A stretch of DNA of 64,000 nt. It comes from Chryseobacterium piscicola (GTDB lineage Bacteria > Bacteroidota > Bacteroidia > Flavobacteriales > Weeksellaceae). This document shows positions 6,425 through 15,034 of the stretch, in pieces; within the stretch, counting starts at the first letter, position 1, and each line of letters begins with the position of its first letter. A program made the position numbers and the translations under genes. The notes beneath the pieces are model-generated. The model had not been told where the DNA came from and ran no database searches. It saw nothing but the letters and a program-made list of their open reading frames with translations. The stretch lies in the NCBI RefSeq assembly GCF_900156685.1, contig NZ_FTOJ01000006.1, positions 1 to 64,000 on the forward strand, given 5' to 3'.

Positions 6425-7004
6425 TTTCTCTTTTTTTAATAATTTTGCGCCACTCCAAATATCCGAAGATAGCAACGATGAATAAGAAAATCGTCAAAAC
6501 TGCATATAAATACAGGTCTTTGTGAATCAATAACGGGATTGCAATGATATTACTGATATTAAGCAAAAGCCAGTTTTCTATTTTTCTTCTCGCCATTAGC
6601 CACATTCCGGCCCAAGCAAAAGCACTAACCAATGAATCTAAAATAGGAACATCAGAATCGGTAAAATTTGTAAGAAAAAGCCAGAAAAGGATAAAAGTTC
6701 CCATCACGATTCCTGCTGTAATTACTTTTTCCTGATTCGTTGTTTCAGAAATCGCCGTTTCAGATTTTCGTTTTCCGAATTTCCAGTAGAGCCAGCCGTA
6801 AATGCTCATCACCAAATAGTACAAGTTGAGCGTAAACTCTGCATACAGTTTAGATTGAATCATTACAAACAGTGTGAGTGAAATACCGGCAATACCGAAA
6901 AGATAATTATTGGGATTGTTTTTTTTGGCCAATAAAACCTGAAAAACTGAAAAGAAGACTCCAAACCATTCCGGCAAGGTTGTCTTAAGTAAAATTTCGT
7001 GCAT
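6411..7004 (-). CDS. pnuT: PnuC-family vitamin transporter, probably thiamine transporter PnuT
   Basis: A 197-residue integral membrane protein of the PnuC family with seven hydrophobic segments. Family features include WFGVFFSVFQVLLAKKNNPN near the N-terminus and W/Y-rich motifs such as NLYYLVMSIYGWLYWKFG. PnuC proteins are facilitators for nicotinamide riboside, riboflavin or thiamine. Because this gene is preceded by a clear TPP riboswitch (7046-7137), thiamine is the likely substrate. The ATG at 7004 is preferred over the TTG one codon upstream. The start lies about 40 bases downstream of the riboswitch core. Confidence 0.88.
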   Translation of the reverse strand: MHEILLKTTLPEWFGVFFSVFQVLLAKKNNPNNYLFGIAGISLTLFVMIQSKLYAEFTLNLYYLVMSIYGWLYWKFGKRKSETAISETTNQEKVITAGIVMGTFILFWLFLTNFTDSDVPILDSLVSAFAWAGMWLMARRKIENWLLLNISNIIAIPLLIHKDLYLYAVLTIFLFIVAIFGYLEWRKIIKKRENAFA

Positions 7005-7045
7005 CAAATTAACTTTAATAAATTAAATGATGAGATGACAAATCA

Positions 7046-7137
7046 TAAAATCCCTACGTCGGCATTATCCGAATCAGGTGTGGAAAAATTTCCTGGGTAT
7101 CATCTCAGCCGCCATCTTGCAGCACCCCATTGATGCC
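7046..7137 (-). promoter_or_regulatory. TPP (THI-box) riboswitch
   Basis: On the minus strand the conserved pieces occur in order: GGGGTGC, then GGCTGAGATGATACCC, then ACCTGATTCGGATAATGCC, then CGTAGGGA. This is the canonical thiamin pyrophosphate aptamer. It lies directly upstream of the pnuT-type gene on the same strand and should repress it when thiamin pyrophosphate is plentiful. Confidence 0.95.
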
Positions 7138-7188
7138 ACAAATTTGATGTTTTTTTTCTGAAATAAAAAATTAAATTCATTTTATTAA

Positions 7189-7416
7189 GAGCCTGTTTAA
7201 ATTTTCACCAAAATTTATTAATTTCCCCCTAAAAGTATAATTTGGATGAAATTTTCACACATTTTTCCACTCTTTAGGGATGAGAAAACAATAAAAACTT
7301 TATTTTTTTTTCTGATTGTCCGCAATCCGTTATAATGGAGAACCCTTTGTATTCTTTAAGCTAAAAATGGGTATTATGATGAATAACGTACAATCAAATA
7401 TTTTTTAAATAGGCTC
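7189..7416. mobile_element. 228-bp MITE with IS5-like ends
   Basis: The ends GAGCCTGTTTAAA (7189 onward) and, inverted, GAGCCTATTTAAA (ending at 7416) match at 12 of 13 positions. The element is flanked by TAA on each side (7186-7188 and 7417-7419), which fits a 3-bp target duplication as made by IS5-group transposases. There is no open reading frame inside. A much shorter relative lies at 60653-60695. It sits just upstream of the riboswitch and between two genes. Confidence 0.7.
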
Positions 7417-7603
7417 TAAGCCGCAAAATATTTTTCTGTAATTTCAGATTTAGAAAAGCAAGTATCAGATTAACAAAGGAGTTCCAATTCTGTAAAATTT
7501 TACATTCCCTATGTGTATCTTTTTCTTTTGTATCTCTTACAGTTAATTCAAAATCGTTTTCAAACGGATATTTTGTATATTTAAATTTTAATATCAGAAA
7601 ATT

Positions 7604-8200
7604 GTGAAGAAGACTTTAAGAAGAACCTATCGTGTATCTAAATATGTAATCTACAAAGAAACACTTGTAGATTACAAAGAGCATTTTTGGTCTTTTCTGG
7701 GGGCATTTTTCGGAATTGGAGTTATTGCTTTCTTGCAGTCGAAATATCTTTTAGAACAAGAAAATATATTTCTGATTGGCTCATTTGGCGCCTCAAGTGT
7801 TTTGATTTATGGAGCCATTCAAAGTCCGTTAGCACAACCGAGAAATCTTGTGGGCGGCCATGTACTTTCGGCTTTGGTTGGAGTCACAATTTATCAGATA
7901 TTTCCGGATATAATATGGCTTAGTGCACCTCTAGCAGTAGCACTTTCAATAGTTTTAATGCAATATACAAAAACGCTTCATCCTCCAGGTGGCGCAACAG
8001 CTTTAATTGCAGTAAGTTCTCCTGGGAAAATTGCAGATTTAGGATATTGGTATGTTTTGTCTCCGGTTTTATCCGGTTGTATTATTTTACTTCTCGTTGC
8101 TTTGCTTTTTAATAATATGACAAAGAACAGAAGCTACCCAAACAGTGCAAAACGAAGAAGAATCTCAGATAAAAAACACAGACACCCATTGAAAAATTAA
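7604..8200 (+). CDS. HPP-family integral membrane protein
   Basis: A 198-residue protein with four to five membrane segments and the family signature HPPGGA (126-131), preceded by SFGASSVL (60-67) and QPRNLVGGH (78-86). HPP proteins are membrane proteins of cyanobacteria, other bacteria and plants. Some have been linked to nitrite transport, but the substrate here is unknown. It starts at a GTG (7604). The N-terminal 28 residues are basic and probably cytoplasmic. The next gene starts 5 bases downstream, so an operon with the zinc-ribbon protein is likely. Confidence 0.85.
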   Translation: MKKTLRRTYRVSKYVIYKETLVDYKEHFWSFLGAFFGIGVIAFLQSKYLLEQENIFLIGSFGASSVLIYGAIQSPLAQPRNLVGGHVLSALVGVTIYQIFPDIIWLSAPLAVALSIVLMQYTKTLHPPGGATALIAVSSPGKIADLGYWYVLSPVLSGCIILLLVALLFNNMTKNRSYPNSAKRRRISDKKHRHPLKN

Positions 8201-8205
8201 TTATT

Positions 8206-8547
8206 ATGGAATGTATTGAATGCGGTGAAAAAATCATTGGCAGATCCGACAAAAAATTCTGTAACGATGCCTGCAGAAACGCTTTTAATAATAAACAAAA
8301 TAAAGATTCCAGCAATTTGATGCGGAATGTAAATAATAAACTAAGAAGAAACTACAAGATTTTGAACACAATAAATATTGAGGGCAAAACAAAAATTACC
8401 AAAGCTAAACTTGATGGCTTGGGATTTGATTTTAATTATTTTACTAATCTGAAAGTGTATAAAAACGGTTCAGAATACAAATTTATTTATGATCAAGGCT
8501 ACAAAATTTTAGAAGAAGATTTTGTATTGATTGTAAAAAACTTATAA
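8206..8547 (+). CDS. Small zinc-ribbon protein, conserved hypothetical
   Basis: A 113-residue protein with an N-terminal CIECG...FCNDACR motif (C3, C6, C19, C23), consistent with a zinc ribbon like that of small nucleic-acid-associated proteins. The middle is basic (NNKLRRNYK) and the C-terminal half is a strand-rich domain (LKVYKNGSEYKFIYDQGYKI). No function is assigned. It lies 5 bases after the HPP gene and 4 bases before the epimerase gene, so all three are probably co-transcribed. Confidence 0.75.
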   Translation: MECIECGEKIIGRSDKKFCNDACRNAFNNKQNKDSSNLMRNVNNKLRRNYKILNTINIEGKTKITKAKLDGLGFDFNYFTNLKVYKNGSEYKFIYDQGYKILEEDFVLIVKNL

Positions 8548-8551
8548 TTAA

Positions 8552-9457
8552 ATGAAAGAAACAATTCTCATTACCGGAGCCGGCGGAAGTATCGCCCGAA
8601 AACTGTCTGAAAGATTACAACCAGATTTTGAAATACGGTTTCTTACCCGAAAAAAGAAAAATATAAACGATTTTGAATGGGATTTGAAAAATAAAACCAT
8701 TGATGAAAATGCTTTTAATAATGTCTCGCATATTATTCATCTCGCTGGAGCCAATATTGCCGAAAAAAGATGGACTGCCGAGCGTAAACAAGAAATCATC
8801 AAAAGCCGTACAGATTCTGCGCAACTTCTTTTAAAAACTTTAAAGAAGAAAAACATCAGGCTAAAAACATTTATTTCGGCTTCTGGAATCAATTATTACG
8901 GAACCGAAACTACAGAGCATATTTTCACTGAGAACGATCCTTCTGGAAATGATTTTTTAAGTAAAGTTGTGGTTTTGTGGGAAAAATCTGCCGATCAATT
9001 TAAAGAAAATAATGTTGCGGAAAGAGTTGTAAAAATAAGAACAGCAGTTGTGCTTACCGAAAATGAAGGTGCACTTCCGAAAATGTCTACACCAATAAAA
9101 TTAGGAATAGGATCGCCCATAGGAACTGGAAAACAATACATGCCCTGGATTCACATTGATGACATCTGCAGAATTTATGAATTTGCATTAAAAAACGAAT
9201 CAGTTGAAGGAGCTTTCAACGCTACAGCTCCAGAACATAGCAACAATCATTATTTTACAAAAACAATTGCCAAAGTTTTAAAAAAACCTTTATTTATGCC
9301 AAATATTCCAGGGTTTATTTTAAAACTTCTATTTGGAGAATTATCAGTTGCACTTTTGGAAGGCTCTAGAGCATCATCAGAAAAAATAAGAAAAGCTGGA
9401 TTTGAATTTAAATTTCCTGATTTGGAAAATGCCCTGAAAAATTTGTTTAGAAAATAA
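8552..9457 (+). CDS. TIGR01777-family SDR epimerase (SDR39U1-like)
   Basis: A 301-residue NAD(P)-binding protein. The Rossmann motif GAGGSIA (9-15) is a form of GxxGxxG, and HLAGANIAEKRW is the signature of the TIGR01777 / YfcH / SDR39U1 group. A C-terminal DUF1731-like tail (PGFILKLLFGELSVALLEGS, then a region ending DLENALKNLF) is also typical. The physiological substrate of this group is not known. Some homologues have been linked to septum placement or chlorophyll-related phenotypes in other lineages. It is followed 19 bases later by the Nudix gene on the same strand. Confidence 0.88.
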   Translation: MKETILITGAGGSIARKLSERLQPDFEIRFLTRKKKNINDFEWDLKNKTIDENAFNNVSHIIHLAGANIAEKRWTAERKQEIIKSRTDSAQLLLKTLKKKNIRLKTFISASGINYYGTETTEHIFTENDPSGNDFLSKVVVLWEKSADQFKENNVAERVVKIRTAVVLTENEGALPKMSTPIKLGIGSPIGTGKQYMPWIHIDDICRIYEFALKNESVEGAFNATAPEHSNNHYFTKTIAKVLKKPLFMPNIPGFILKLLFGELSVALLEGSRASSEKIRKAGFEFKFPDLENALKNLFRK

Positions 9458-9476
9458 AAAAGCTGAAAAATATATA

Positions 9477-10058
9477 ATGCCGGAGCATACTATAAATATT
9501 GAAAATACAGAGATTTTATCTAATAATTGGTACACTTTAAAAAAAGTAACTTTCCAGATTATAAAAGACAACGGAGAAACTGAAGTACAAATACGGGAAG
9601 CTTATGACAGAGGAAACGGAGCCGCAATTTTATTGTACAATATCAATTCTAAAAATGTAATTTTGACGAGACAATTTCGGCTTCCCACTTACATTAACGG
9701 AAACTCTACAGGATTTTTGATTGAAGCTTGTGCAGGAGTTTTGGATAACGATAATCCTGAAGACTGTATAAAAAGAGAAACTGAGGAAGAAACCGGTTAT
9801 AAAATTTCGAAACTTGAAAAAATATTTGAAGCGTATATGTCTCCGGGATCTGTAACGGAACTTCTCCATTTTTATATCGCCGAATATGCAGATGATATGA
9901 AAGTAAATGAGGGCGGCGGTCTTAAAGAAGAGGGAGAAAACATTGAAGTATTGGAAATTAACTTCGAAAAAGCTATTGAAATGATTGTTTCTGGAGAGAT
10001 TAAAGATGCGAAAACAATCATGCTACTTCAGCATCTGCTTATTAAAAATTTAGTTTAA
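9477..10058 (+). CDS. nudK: NudK-type Nudix hydrolase (GDP-mannose pyrophosphatase)
   Basis: A 193-residue Nudix hydrolase. The Nudix helix is at RETEEETGY (100-108), preceded by EACAGVLDNDNPEDCIK, and followed by YMSPGSVTELLHFYIAEY, which closely matches the NudK subgroup that splits GDP-mannose and similar sugar nucleotides. ADP-ribose is an alternative substrate for near relatives. The length is that of the family. It is the fourth gene of a same-strand cluster starting with the HPP gene and is followed by a secreted protein gene 22 bases downstream. Confidence 0.85.
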   Translation: MPEHTINIENTEILSNNWYTLKKVTFQIIKDNGETEVQIREAYDRGNGAAILLYNINSKNVILTRQFRLPTYINGNSTGFLIEACAGVLDNDNPEDCIKRETEEETGYKISKLEKIFEAYMSPGSVTELLHFYIAEYADDMKVNEGGGLKEEGENIEVLEINFEKAIEMIVSGEIKDAKTIMLLQHLLIKNLV

Positions 10059-10080
10059 ATTTCAATTAAAATCACTGATT

Positions 10081-10662
10081 ATGAAAATTCGTTTTTTGAT
10101 GATATTTTGTTTAATTTTTTCGGTATTTGCTTGGGCTCAAAAAAATCAAGCTATAAGCCCTAAAGACAAAAAAATCATCGAACATTTTGAAAAAAATTAT
10201 AAAAAACAAAACTATAAAAAATTTAACGGAACAATTATCGTTAACAATAACAACGTGAGTTTTGACAAAAGAACGATAACATTTGATACTGCCGAAAAAA
10301 TCATTCAAACCATTCTGAAAAACGGGTTAATTTATCCTCAGCTGATTTCAGAATATCAGGCAGAAAAGTACAAAAAAGAAACCACAGACCGTACCCAAAA
10401 GAGGTTTATGAAAATTCAAAAAGACTGGAAATCTTCATTTGATATTGTAAGCTTAAAATTGAGTCAGCTACAAGATTTGCAATATTTTAAAAATAATATT
10501 CAGGTAAAAAGATTTAAGGTAATTTCAAAAAACAATAATCTACCCAATTCTGTAATCTATTTTTTTGAATTGACCAACGAAAAAGCAACAGCCAAAACAA
10601 ATCTAGAAGATTTTGTGAATGGTGCAAAGCTGACGTTTTTTGAGCAGGAATGGTATGAATAA
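10081..10662 (+). CDS. Secreted hypothetical protein
   Basis: A 193-residue protein with a clear signal peptide (MKIRFLMIFCLIFSVFAWAQ). The mature part is lysine- and asparagine-rich, without Cys motifs or membrane segments, and probably periplasmic. I do not recognise the family. It ends the same-strand run that begins at 7604. No terminator hairpin is evident immediately after it. Confidence 0.7.
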   Translation: MKIRFLMIFCLIFSVFAWAQKNQAISPKDKKIIEHFEKNYKKQNYKKFNGTIIVNNNNVSFDKRTITFDTAEKIIQTILKNGLIYPQLISEYQAEKYKKETTDRTQKRFMKIQKDWKSSFDIVSLKLSQLQDLQYFKNNIQVKRFKVISKNNNLPNSVIYFFELTNEKATAKTNLEDFVNGAKLTFFEQEWYE

Positions 10663-11255
10663 TACTGCACCTGCTCCTATTAAAAATCATCTCAATCAAA
10701 TTTCTTCATCTCAGCTTTTTCTACAAAACAGTTTTTGGAATCTCAGAATTAGCATACAAAAAAACAACATAAATCCTGGATTGAGGTTTTCTATTTAATT
10801 TATTATCCACTATTTGTGAGAATGCATAATTCATTCCGATGGTAAATAAAGAATTTTATATTGTTCCCATTTTCAATATAGAAAGAGGCAATTTGGCCTG
10901 CTGAGTATCTAATTAAAACTTAATAAAGAAGCCAAAAACATTTTCTATAAGGTTAGATCTTCTACCAGCCTAAAATTGAAGCCTCATTTTTATCTTTATG
11001 AAAATGAATCTTTTTTTTTACCTATTGTAAAGCTTTAGATTATATTTTAAATAATTTTTCGTTACCAAATAAATTAATAATGAATTACTTACGCTTCTTT
11101 CAATTAAAAAGACTAATTTTGCATCCCGTAAAAATGATTATACAATAATGAAATCGCTATTGCAAATTTTGTAATGAAGCACAGAGTGGTTTAGCGATTA
11201 CATTATCTTTCCCGACTATTCGGGACGACTTTAAAAAATTGATAAATATCTTTAT
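10663..11255. other. 593-bp intergenic region with a promoter
   Basis: No convincing gene. A minus-strand reading near 10730-10850 gives FTIGMNYAFSQIVDNKLNRK and a little more before a stop. It could be the end of a decayed outer-membrane protein, but this is weak. Near the right side is TAATTTTG (11114-11121), a good -7 element that points to the DnaJ-KTSC gene 135 bases away, and a small hairpin CCCGA/TCGGG at about 11212-11225. A leader RNA or small RNA could be made here. Confidence 0.4.
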
Positions 11256-11702
11256 ATGAAAAGAATAGGCGAACACAGAAAACTTCTTGGCGTTGATAAG
11301 ACAGCAACCCTAAAAGATCTTAAAAACATTTACAGGAATACAATGAAGGATACGCATCCTGATAAATTTGTGAATGACGAAGAAGGGAAACTGGCAGCAG
11401 AAGAAAAAAGCAAATCTGTGATTGAAGCCTATCACTTTTTGGTAAGCATCAATCCGGAAACACAAGAAAAATACAAAGAAGAATATACGGAGACGATTAC
11501 AAAATCTAATATTCAGGATTTTTATCTTGAAAAATCGATTTTGAAAGTTCAGCACCTGAACGGAAAAATGTTTGAATACATTGGAGTTCCAAGAAATACG
11601 TATATCAAAATGGTGAATGCTGATTCTCCTAGCCGTTTTGCAAGAAGACATATCTATGGAAATTTTATTTTCAGAAAGTCTGGTGAAGTAATGGCAGATT
11701 AA
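11256..11702 (+). CDS. DnaJ-domain protein with C-terminal KTSC domain
   Basis: A 148-residue fusion. Residues 1-75 form a J-domain with the HPD motif at 34-36 (THPDK), which would stimulate an Hsp70 ATPase. Residues about 92-145 match the KTSC domain (LKVQHLNGKMFEYIGVPRNT, then FARRHIYGNF), a short module found with lysyl-tRNA-synthetase-type and nucleic-acid-linked proteins. No Cys-rich or client-binding domains of a full DnaJ are present, so this is a specialised co-chaperone. The probable promoter is at 11114-11121, which leaves a long 5' leader. Confidence 0.88.
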   Translation: MKRIGEHRKLLGVDKTATLKDLKNIYRNTMKDTHPDKFVNDEEGKLAAEEKSKSVIEAYHFLVSINPETQEKYKEEYTETITKSNIQDFYLEKSILKVQHLNGKMFEYIGVPRNTYIKMVNADSPSRFARRHIYGNFIFRKSGEVMAD

Positions 11703-11786
11703 TTTCTTGTTTTAAAATATATTAAAGGCTTTCAGAATTTTTTTCTGGAAGCTTTTTTTTGTTTTTATAATGCTAATGAAACTAAA

Positions 11787-11817
11787 AAAAGCGCACCAAT
11801 AGAATTGATGCGCTTTT
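11787..11817. terminator. Bidirectional terminator between dnaJ-KTSC and the RND operon
   Basis: AAAAGCGCA pairs with TGCGCTTTT, with an inner CAA/TTG and a short loop. It has A and T runs on the two sides, so it can serve both converging genes. Confidence 0.8.
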
Positions 11818-11838
11818 AGGTTAATTAAGGTTGTTATA

Positions 11839-14800
11839 TTAATCTACGTGTTTTGGCGTATAGCCATCTTCACTTAGTTCTTTATGCTCATACTCTGCTA
11901 CCATTTCGGCGTCGTAATCTACAGGTTTACCTTTGCCCATTCTTCTTAGTAATGAATCAAACAATGAATAAACTACTGGTACGATAATCAAGGTTAAGAA
12001 TAATGAAGATGTCAAACCACCGATGATTACCCAAGCCAAACCGTTGTTCATCTCGGCTCCTGCTCCTTTTGCAATTGCAATCGGGATCATACCAAAGATC
12101 ATTGCAATAGTCGTCATCAAAATCGGACGAAGACGTGCGTGGTTGGCTTGGATCAAGGCATCGTGCGTACTTGCACCTGCTGCTTTTCTCATATTGGCAA
12201 AATCTACAATCATAATTGCGTTTTTCGCTACCAAACCAATCAACATAATCATTCCCAACATCGTAAAGATGTTTAGTGAATTCCCCGTGATGGCCAAAAT
12301 AACCATTACCCCGATTAATGCTAAAGGAATAGAGAACAGTACTACGAATGGATACACAAACGAGTCATACAATGAAACCATTACCAAATAAACCAATACG
12401 ATTGCTGCTAACAAAGCGATACCTAAAGTACCGAAACCTTCCGTTTGGTTTTCCATATCACCACTCCAAATATAAGTTACACCCGCTGGTTTGGTTTTCT
12501 CGTTGTCCATAAACTGAGCAGCCCACTCGTTGGCAACATCTCCTACGGGACGACCTACTACTTTAGATTTTACCTTTATAGAAGGCGCTTTGTCTCTACG
12601 CTCCAGCAAACTAGGGCCCGATCCCATCTTCACATCTGCAAACTGACTGAGTCTTATCTGCTGTCCTGAAGGATTGGTAAACATCAAGTTTCTTACATCA
12701 TCAATTGATTGTCTGTTGGCATCTCCGAAGCGAATGTTGATATCATACTCATATTCTCCGGCTCTGAACTTCCCATCTGTATTTCCACTGAATGCAGTTT
12801 GCATCGTTTGTCCTATACTTGAAAGATTTAAACCTAAAGAAGCCATTTTATCTCTATCGATATTCACCTGTACTTCTGGACTCCCAGAATCTGATGATAA
12901 TTCTGCATCTACAGAACCTGGTACTTTTTTCAGTAATTCTAGAATTCTGTTGGCTTCTTTGTTTGCTGTTGCATTATCTTGAGCGGTTACAACCATTTCG
13001 ATTGGTGCATTGTCTGCTCCCATTAATCCGATGGGTGCTGTTTTGAATTCAACACCGGTGAATTTTTCTTCTAAAGCTCTTTTTATTTTTGCTGATTTGA
13101 TATCTGTACTTTCATTACGCTCAGATTTATCAACTAAAATCACCTGAATTTCAGACTGATACAATGTTGCCTGCGCTCCACCAAAACCTGATGACTGCTG
13201 GCCAACTGTGGTAATCATATCGACTACATCTTTATCTTCTCTCAGATATTTTTCTACTGCAAGAGTCACTTGATTGGTTTTTTCTACAGAAGCATCCTTA
13301 GATAACTCCATCTGAACCAGAAACTGACCTCTATCCATTTTCGGGAAGAATTCTCCTCCGATAAATCCGAAAAACACCAACGTAAATGATGAAATCAAAA
13401 TAATAAAGGTCACTACCACCACCATTATTCTTCTTAATCCGGATTTAAGCGCCCATTCTAGAATTCCGGAGATCCATTGTGTAAATTTCTCCAATTGCTT
13501 TTCAAACCAAAGGATAAATTTTTCAAAAGGATTTTTACCCGTCAAATGAACTAACTTACCATATCTTGATGATAACCAAGGAATGATGGTAAATGAAGCC
13601 AATAATGAGAACAATGTGGCAATAACAACCGTCACACAGAATTGCGCTAAGATATCAGCCACCAAACCAGAGCTCATTGCAATTGGTAAAAATACCACGA
13701 CAATTACCATCGTGATTGCTGTTACCGTAAATCCTATTTCTGATGCACCATCGTACGCTGCACGTATTCTGCTTTTTCCCATCTCCATATGGCGGTAAAC
13801 GTTTTCTAAAACCACAATTGCATCATCCACAAGGATCCCTACAACGAGTGAAAGCCCTAGTAAACTCATCAAGTTCAAGGTGTAGCCCATCAGGTACATT
13901 CCAATTACTGTTGCAATCAATGACATCGGGATAGAAACCATTACAATAAATGCATTTCTGATGTTGTGAAGGAATAATAACATTACCACTGCCACCAAAA
14001 TAATCGCAAGGAATAAATCGAAGATCACGTGGTCTGCTGCTTCTAGCGTAAACTCTGTTGTGTCATCTACAATATTAACTTTGATATCCTGCGCTTTATA
14101 ATTACCCTCTACCTGCCCAATGGTTTTCTGAATCAATTCTGAAACCGATACAGCATTGGCATCAGACTGTTTCTTCACCTGCATCAAAATTGTAGAATTC
14201 TGATTGTATCTTGCTACTTTCTCGATATCTTTCTGTGTATCAAAAACGGTAGCAATATCCGATAGGCGAACTTGTGCACCATTTTTATTAGAAATTACAA
14301 GATTATTCATTTCTTGTACATTTCTATACTTTCCGGAAAGTCTGATTGTAGATCTTGAAGTTCTGGTTTTTAAAGCTCCCGTTGGGAAATCTAAATTGGA
14401 TGAAAGAATCGCCTGCTGCACGTCTGCAATCACAAGACCATAGCCCTGCATTTTCTTTTCATCTAAACTCACCTGAATTTCTCTTTCCTGCCCACCGACA
14501 AGGTCTACCTGAGCCACACCGTTTACACGAGAAAAGACGGGTTCTATTTTTTTATCCAAAAGATCATAAAGATCTTTGTTGTTCAGCTTGTTACTAGAGA
14601 TACTCAAGGTCATAATCGGGAGATCATCCAGTGAGAATTTTTGCAAAGACGGCGGATCTGCATCTTCCGGAAGATCTGCCAAAATAGCGTTTACTTTTCT
14701 CTGCGCATCATTCAAAGCATAATTAACATCTGCACCCGTGTTCAGCTGAACCATAATAACAGATAAACTTTCGTAAGATGAAGATTCTACTTTTTTTACG

Positions 14801-15027
14801 TTTTCTAAAGAACCTACAGCATCTTCGATCTTACGCGTCACAGATGTTTCTACCTCGGCAGGCGAAGCTCCCGGATAAATGGTAGAAATTGTTACCATAT
14901 TGGTTTCAAACTTCGGAATCAACTCGTACCCCATCATAGAGTAACTTAACAAACCTCCCAGCGTAAGAATCGTAAATAATACGATAACGAGGGACGGTCT
15001 TTTAATGGATATTTCTGCTAACTTCAT
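11839..15027 (-). CDS. RND-family efflux permease (AcrB/HAE1-like)
   Basis: A 1062-residue inner-membrane proton-driven pump. It starts MKLAEISIKRPSLVIVLFTI like other HAE1 permeases, has two large periplasmic domains, and carries the TM4 aspartates in GILVDDAIVVLENVYRHMEM near residue 400. The second half repeats the membrane fold (MLGMIMLIGLVAKNAIMIVD). Full length for the family, no frameshift. It lies 7 bases after the adaptor gene and is the last gene of the adaptor-permease unit, behind TolC and TetR genes on the same strand. The likely substrates are drugs, dyes or detergents, but these cannot be read from the sequence. Confidence 0.95.
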   Translation of the reverse strand: MKLAEISIKRPSLVIVLFTILTLGGLLSYSMMGYELIPKFETNMVTISTIYPGASPAEVETSVTRKIEDAVGSLENVKKVESSSYESLSVIMVQLNTGADVNYALNDAQRKVNAILADLPEDADPPSLQKFSLDDLPIMTLSISSNKLNNKDLYDLLDKKIEPVFSRVNGVAQVDLVGGQEREIQVSLDEKKMQGYGLVIADVQQAILSSNLDFPTGALKTRTSRSTIRLSGKYRNVQEMNNLVISNKNGAQVRLSDIATVFDTQKDIEKVARYNQNSTILMQVKKQSDANAVSVSELIQKTIGQVEGNYKAQDIKVNIVDDTTEFTLEAADHVIFDLFLAIILVAVVMLLFLHNIRNAFIVMVSIPMSLIATVIGMYLMGYTLNLMSLLGLSLVVGILVDDAIVVLENVYRHMEMGKSRIRAAYDGASEIGFTVTAITMVIVVVFLPIAMSSGLVADILAQFCVTVVIATLFSLLASFTIIPWLSSRYGKLVHLTGKNPFEKFILWFEKQLEKFTQWISGILEWALKSGLRRIMVVVVTFIILISSFTLVFFGFIGGEFFPKMDRGQFLVQMELSKDASVEKTNQVTLAVEKYLREDKDVVDMITTVGQQSSGFGGAQATLYQSEIQVILVDKSERNESTDIKSAKIKRALEEKFTGVEFKTAPIGLMGADNAPIEMVVTAQDNATANKEANRILELLKKVPGSVDAELSSDSGSPEVQVNIDRDKMASLGLNLSSIGQTMQTAFSGNTDGKFRAGEYEYDINIRFGDANRQSIDDVRNLMFTNPSGQQIRLSQFADVKMGSGPSLLERRDKAPSIKVKSKVVGRPVGDVANEWAAQFMDNEKTKPAGVTYIWSGDMENQTEGFGTLGIALLAAIVLVYLVMVSLYDSFVYPFVVLFSIPLALIGVMVILAITGNSLNIFTMLGMIMLIGLVAKNAIMIVDFANMRKAAGASTHDALIQANHARLRPILMTTIAMIFGMIPIAIAKGAGAEMNNGLAWVIIGGLTSSLFLTLIIVPVVYSLFDSLLRRMGKGKPVDYDAEMVAEYEHKELSEDGYTPKHVD

Positions 15028-15034
15028 TCTTATA

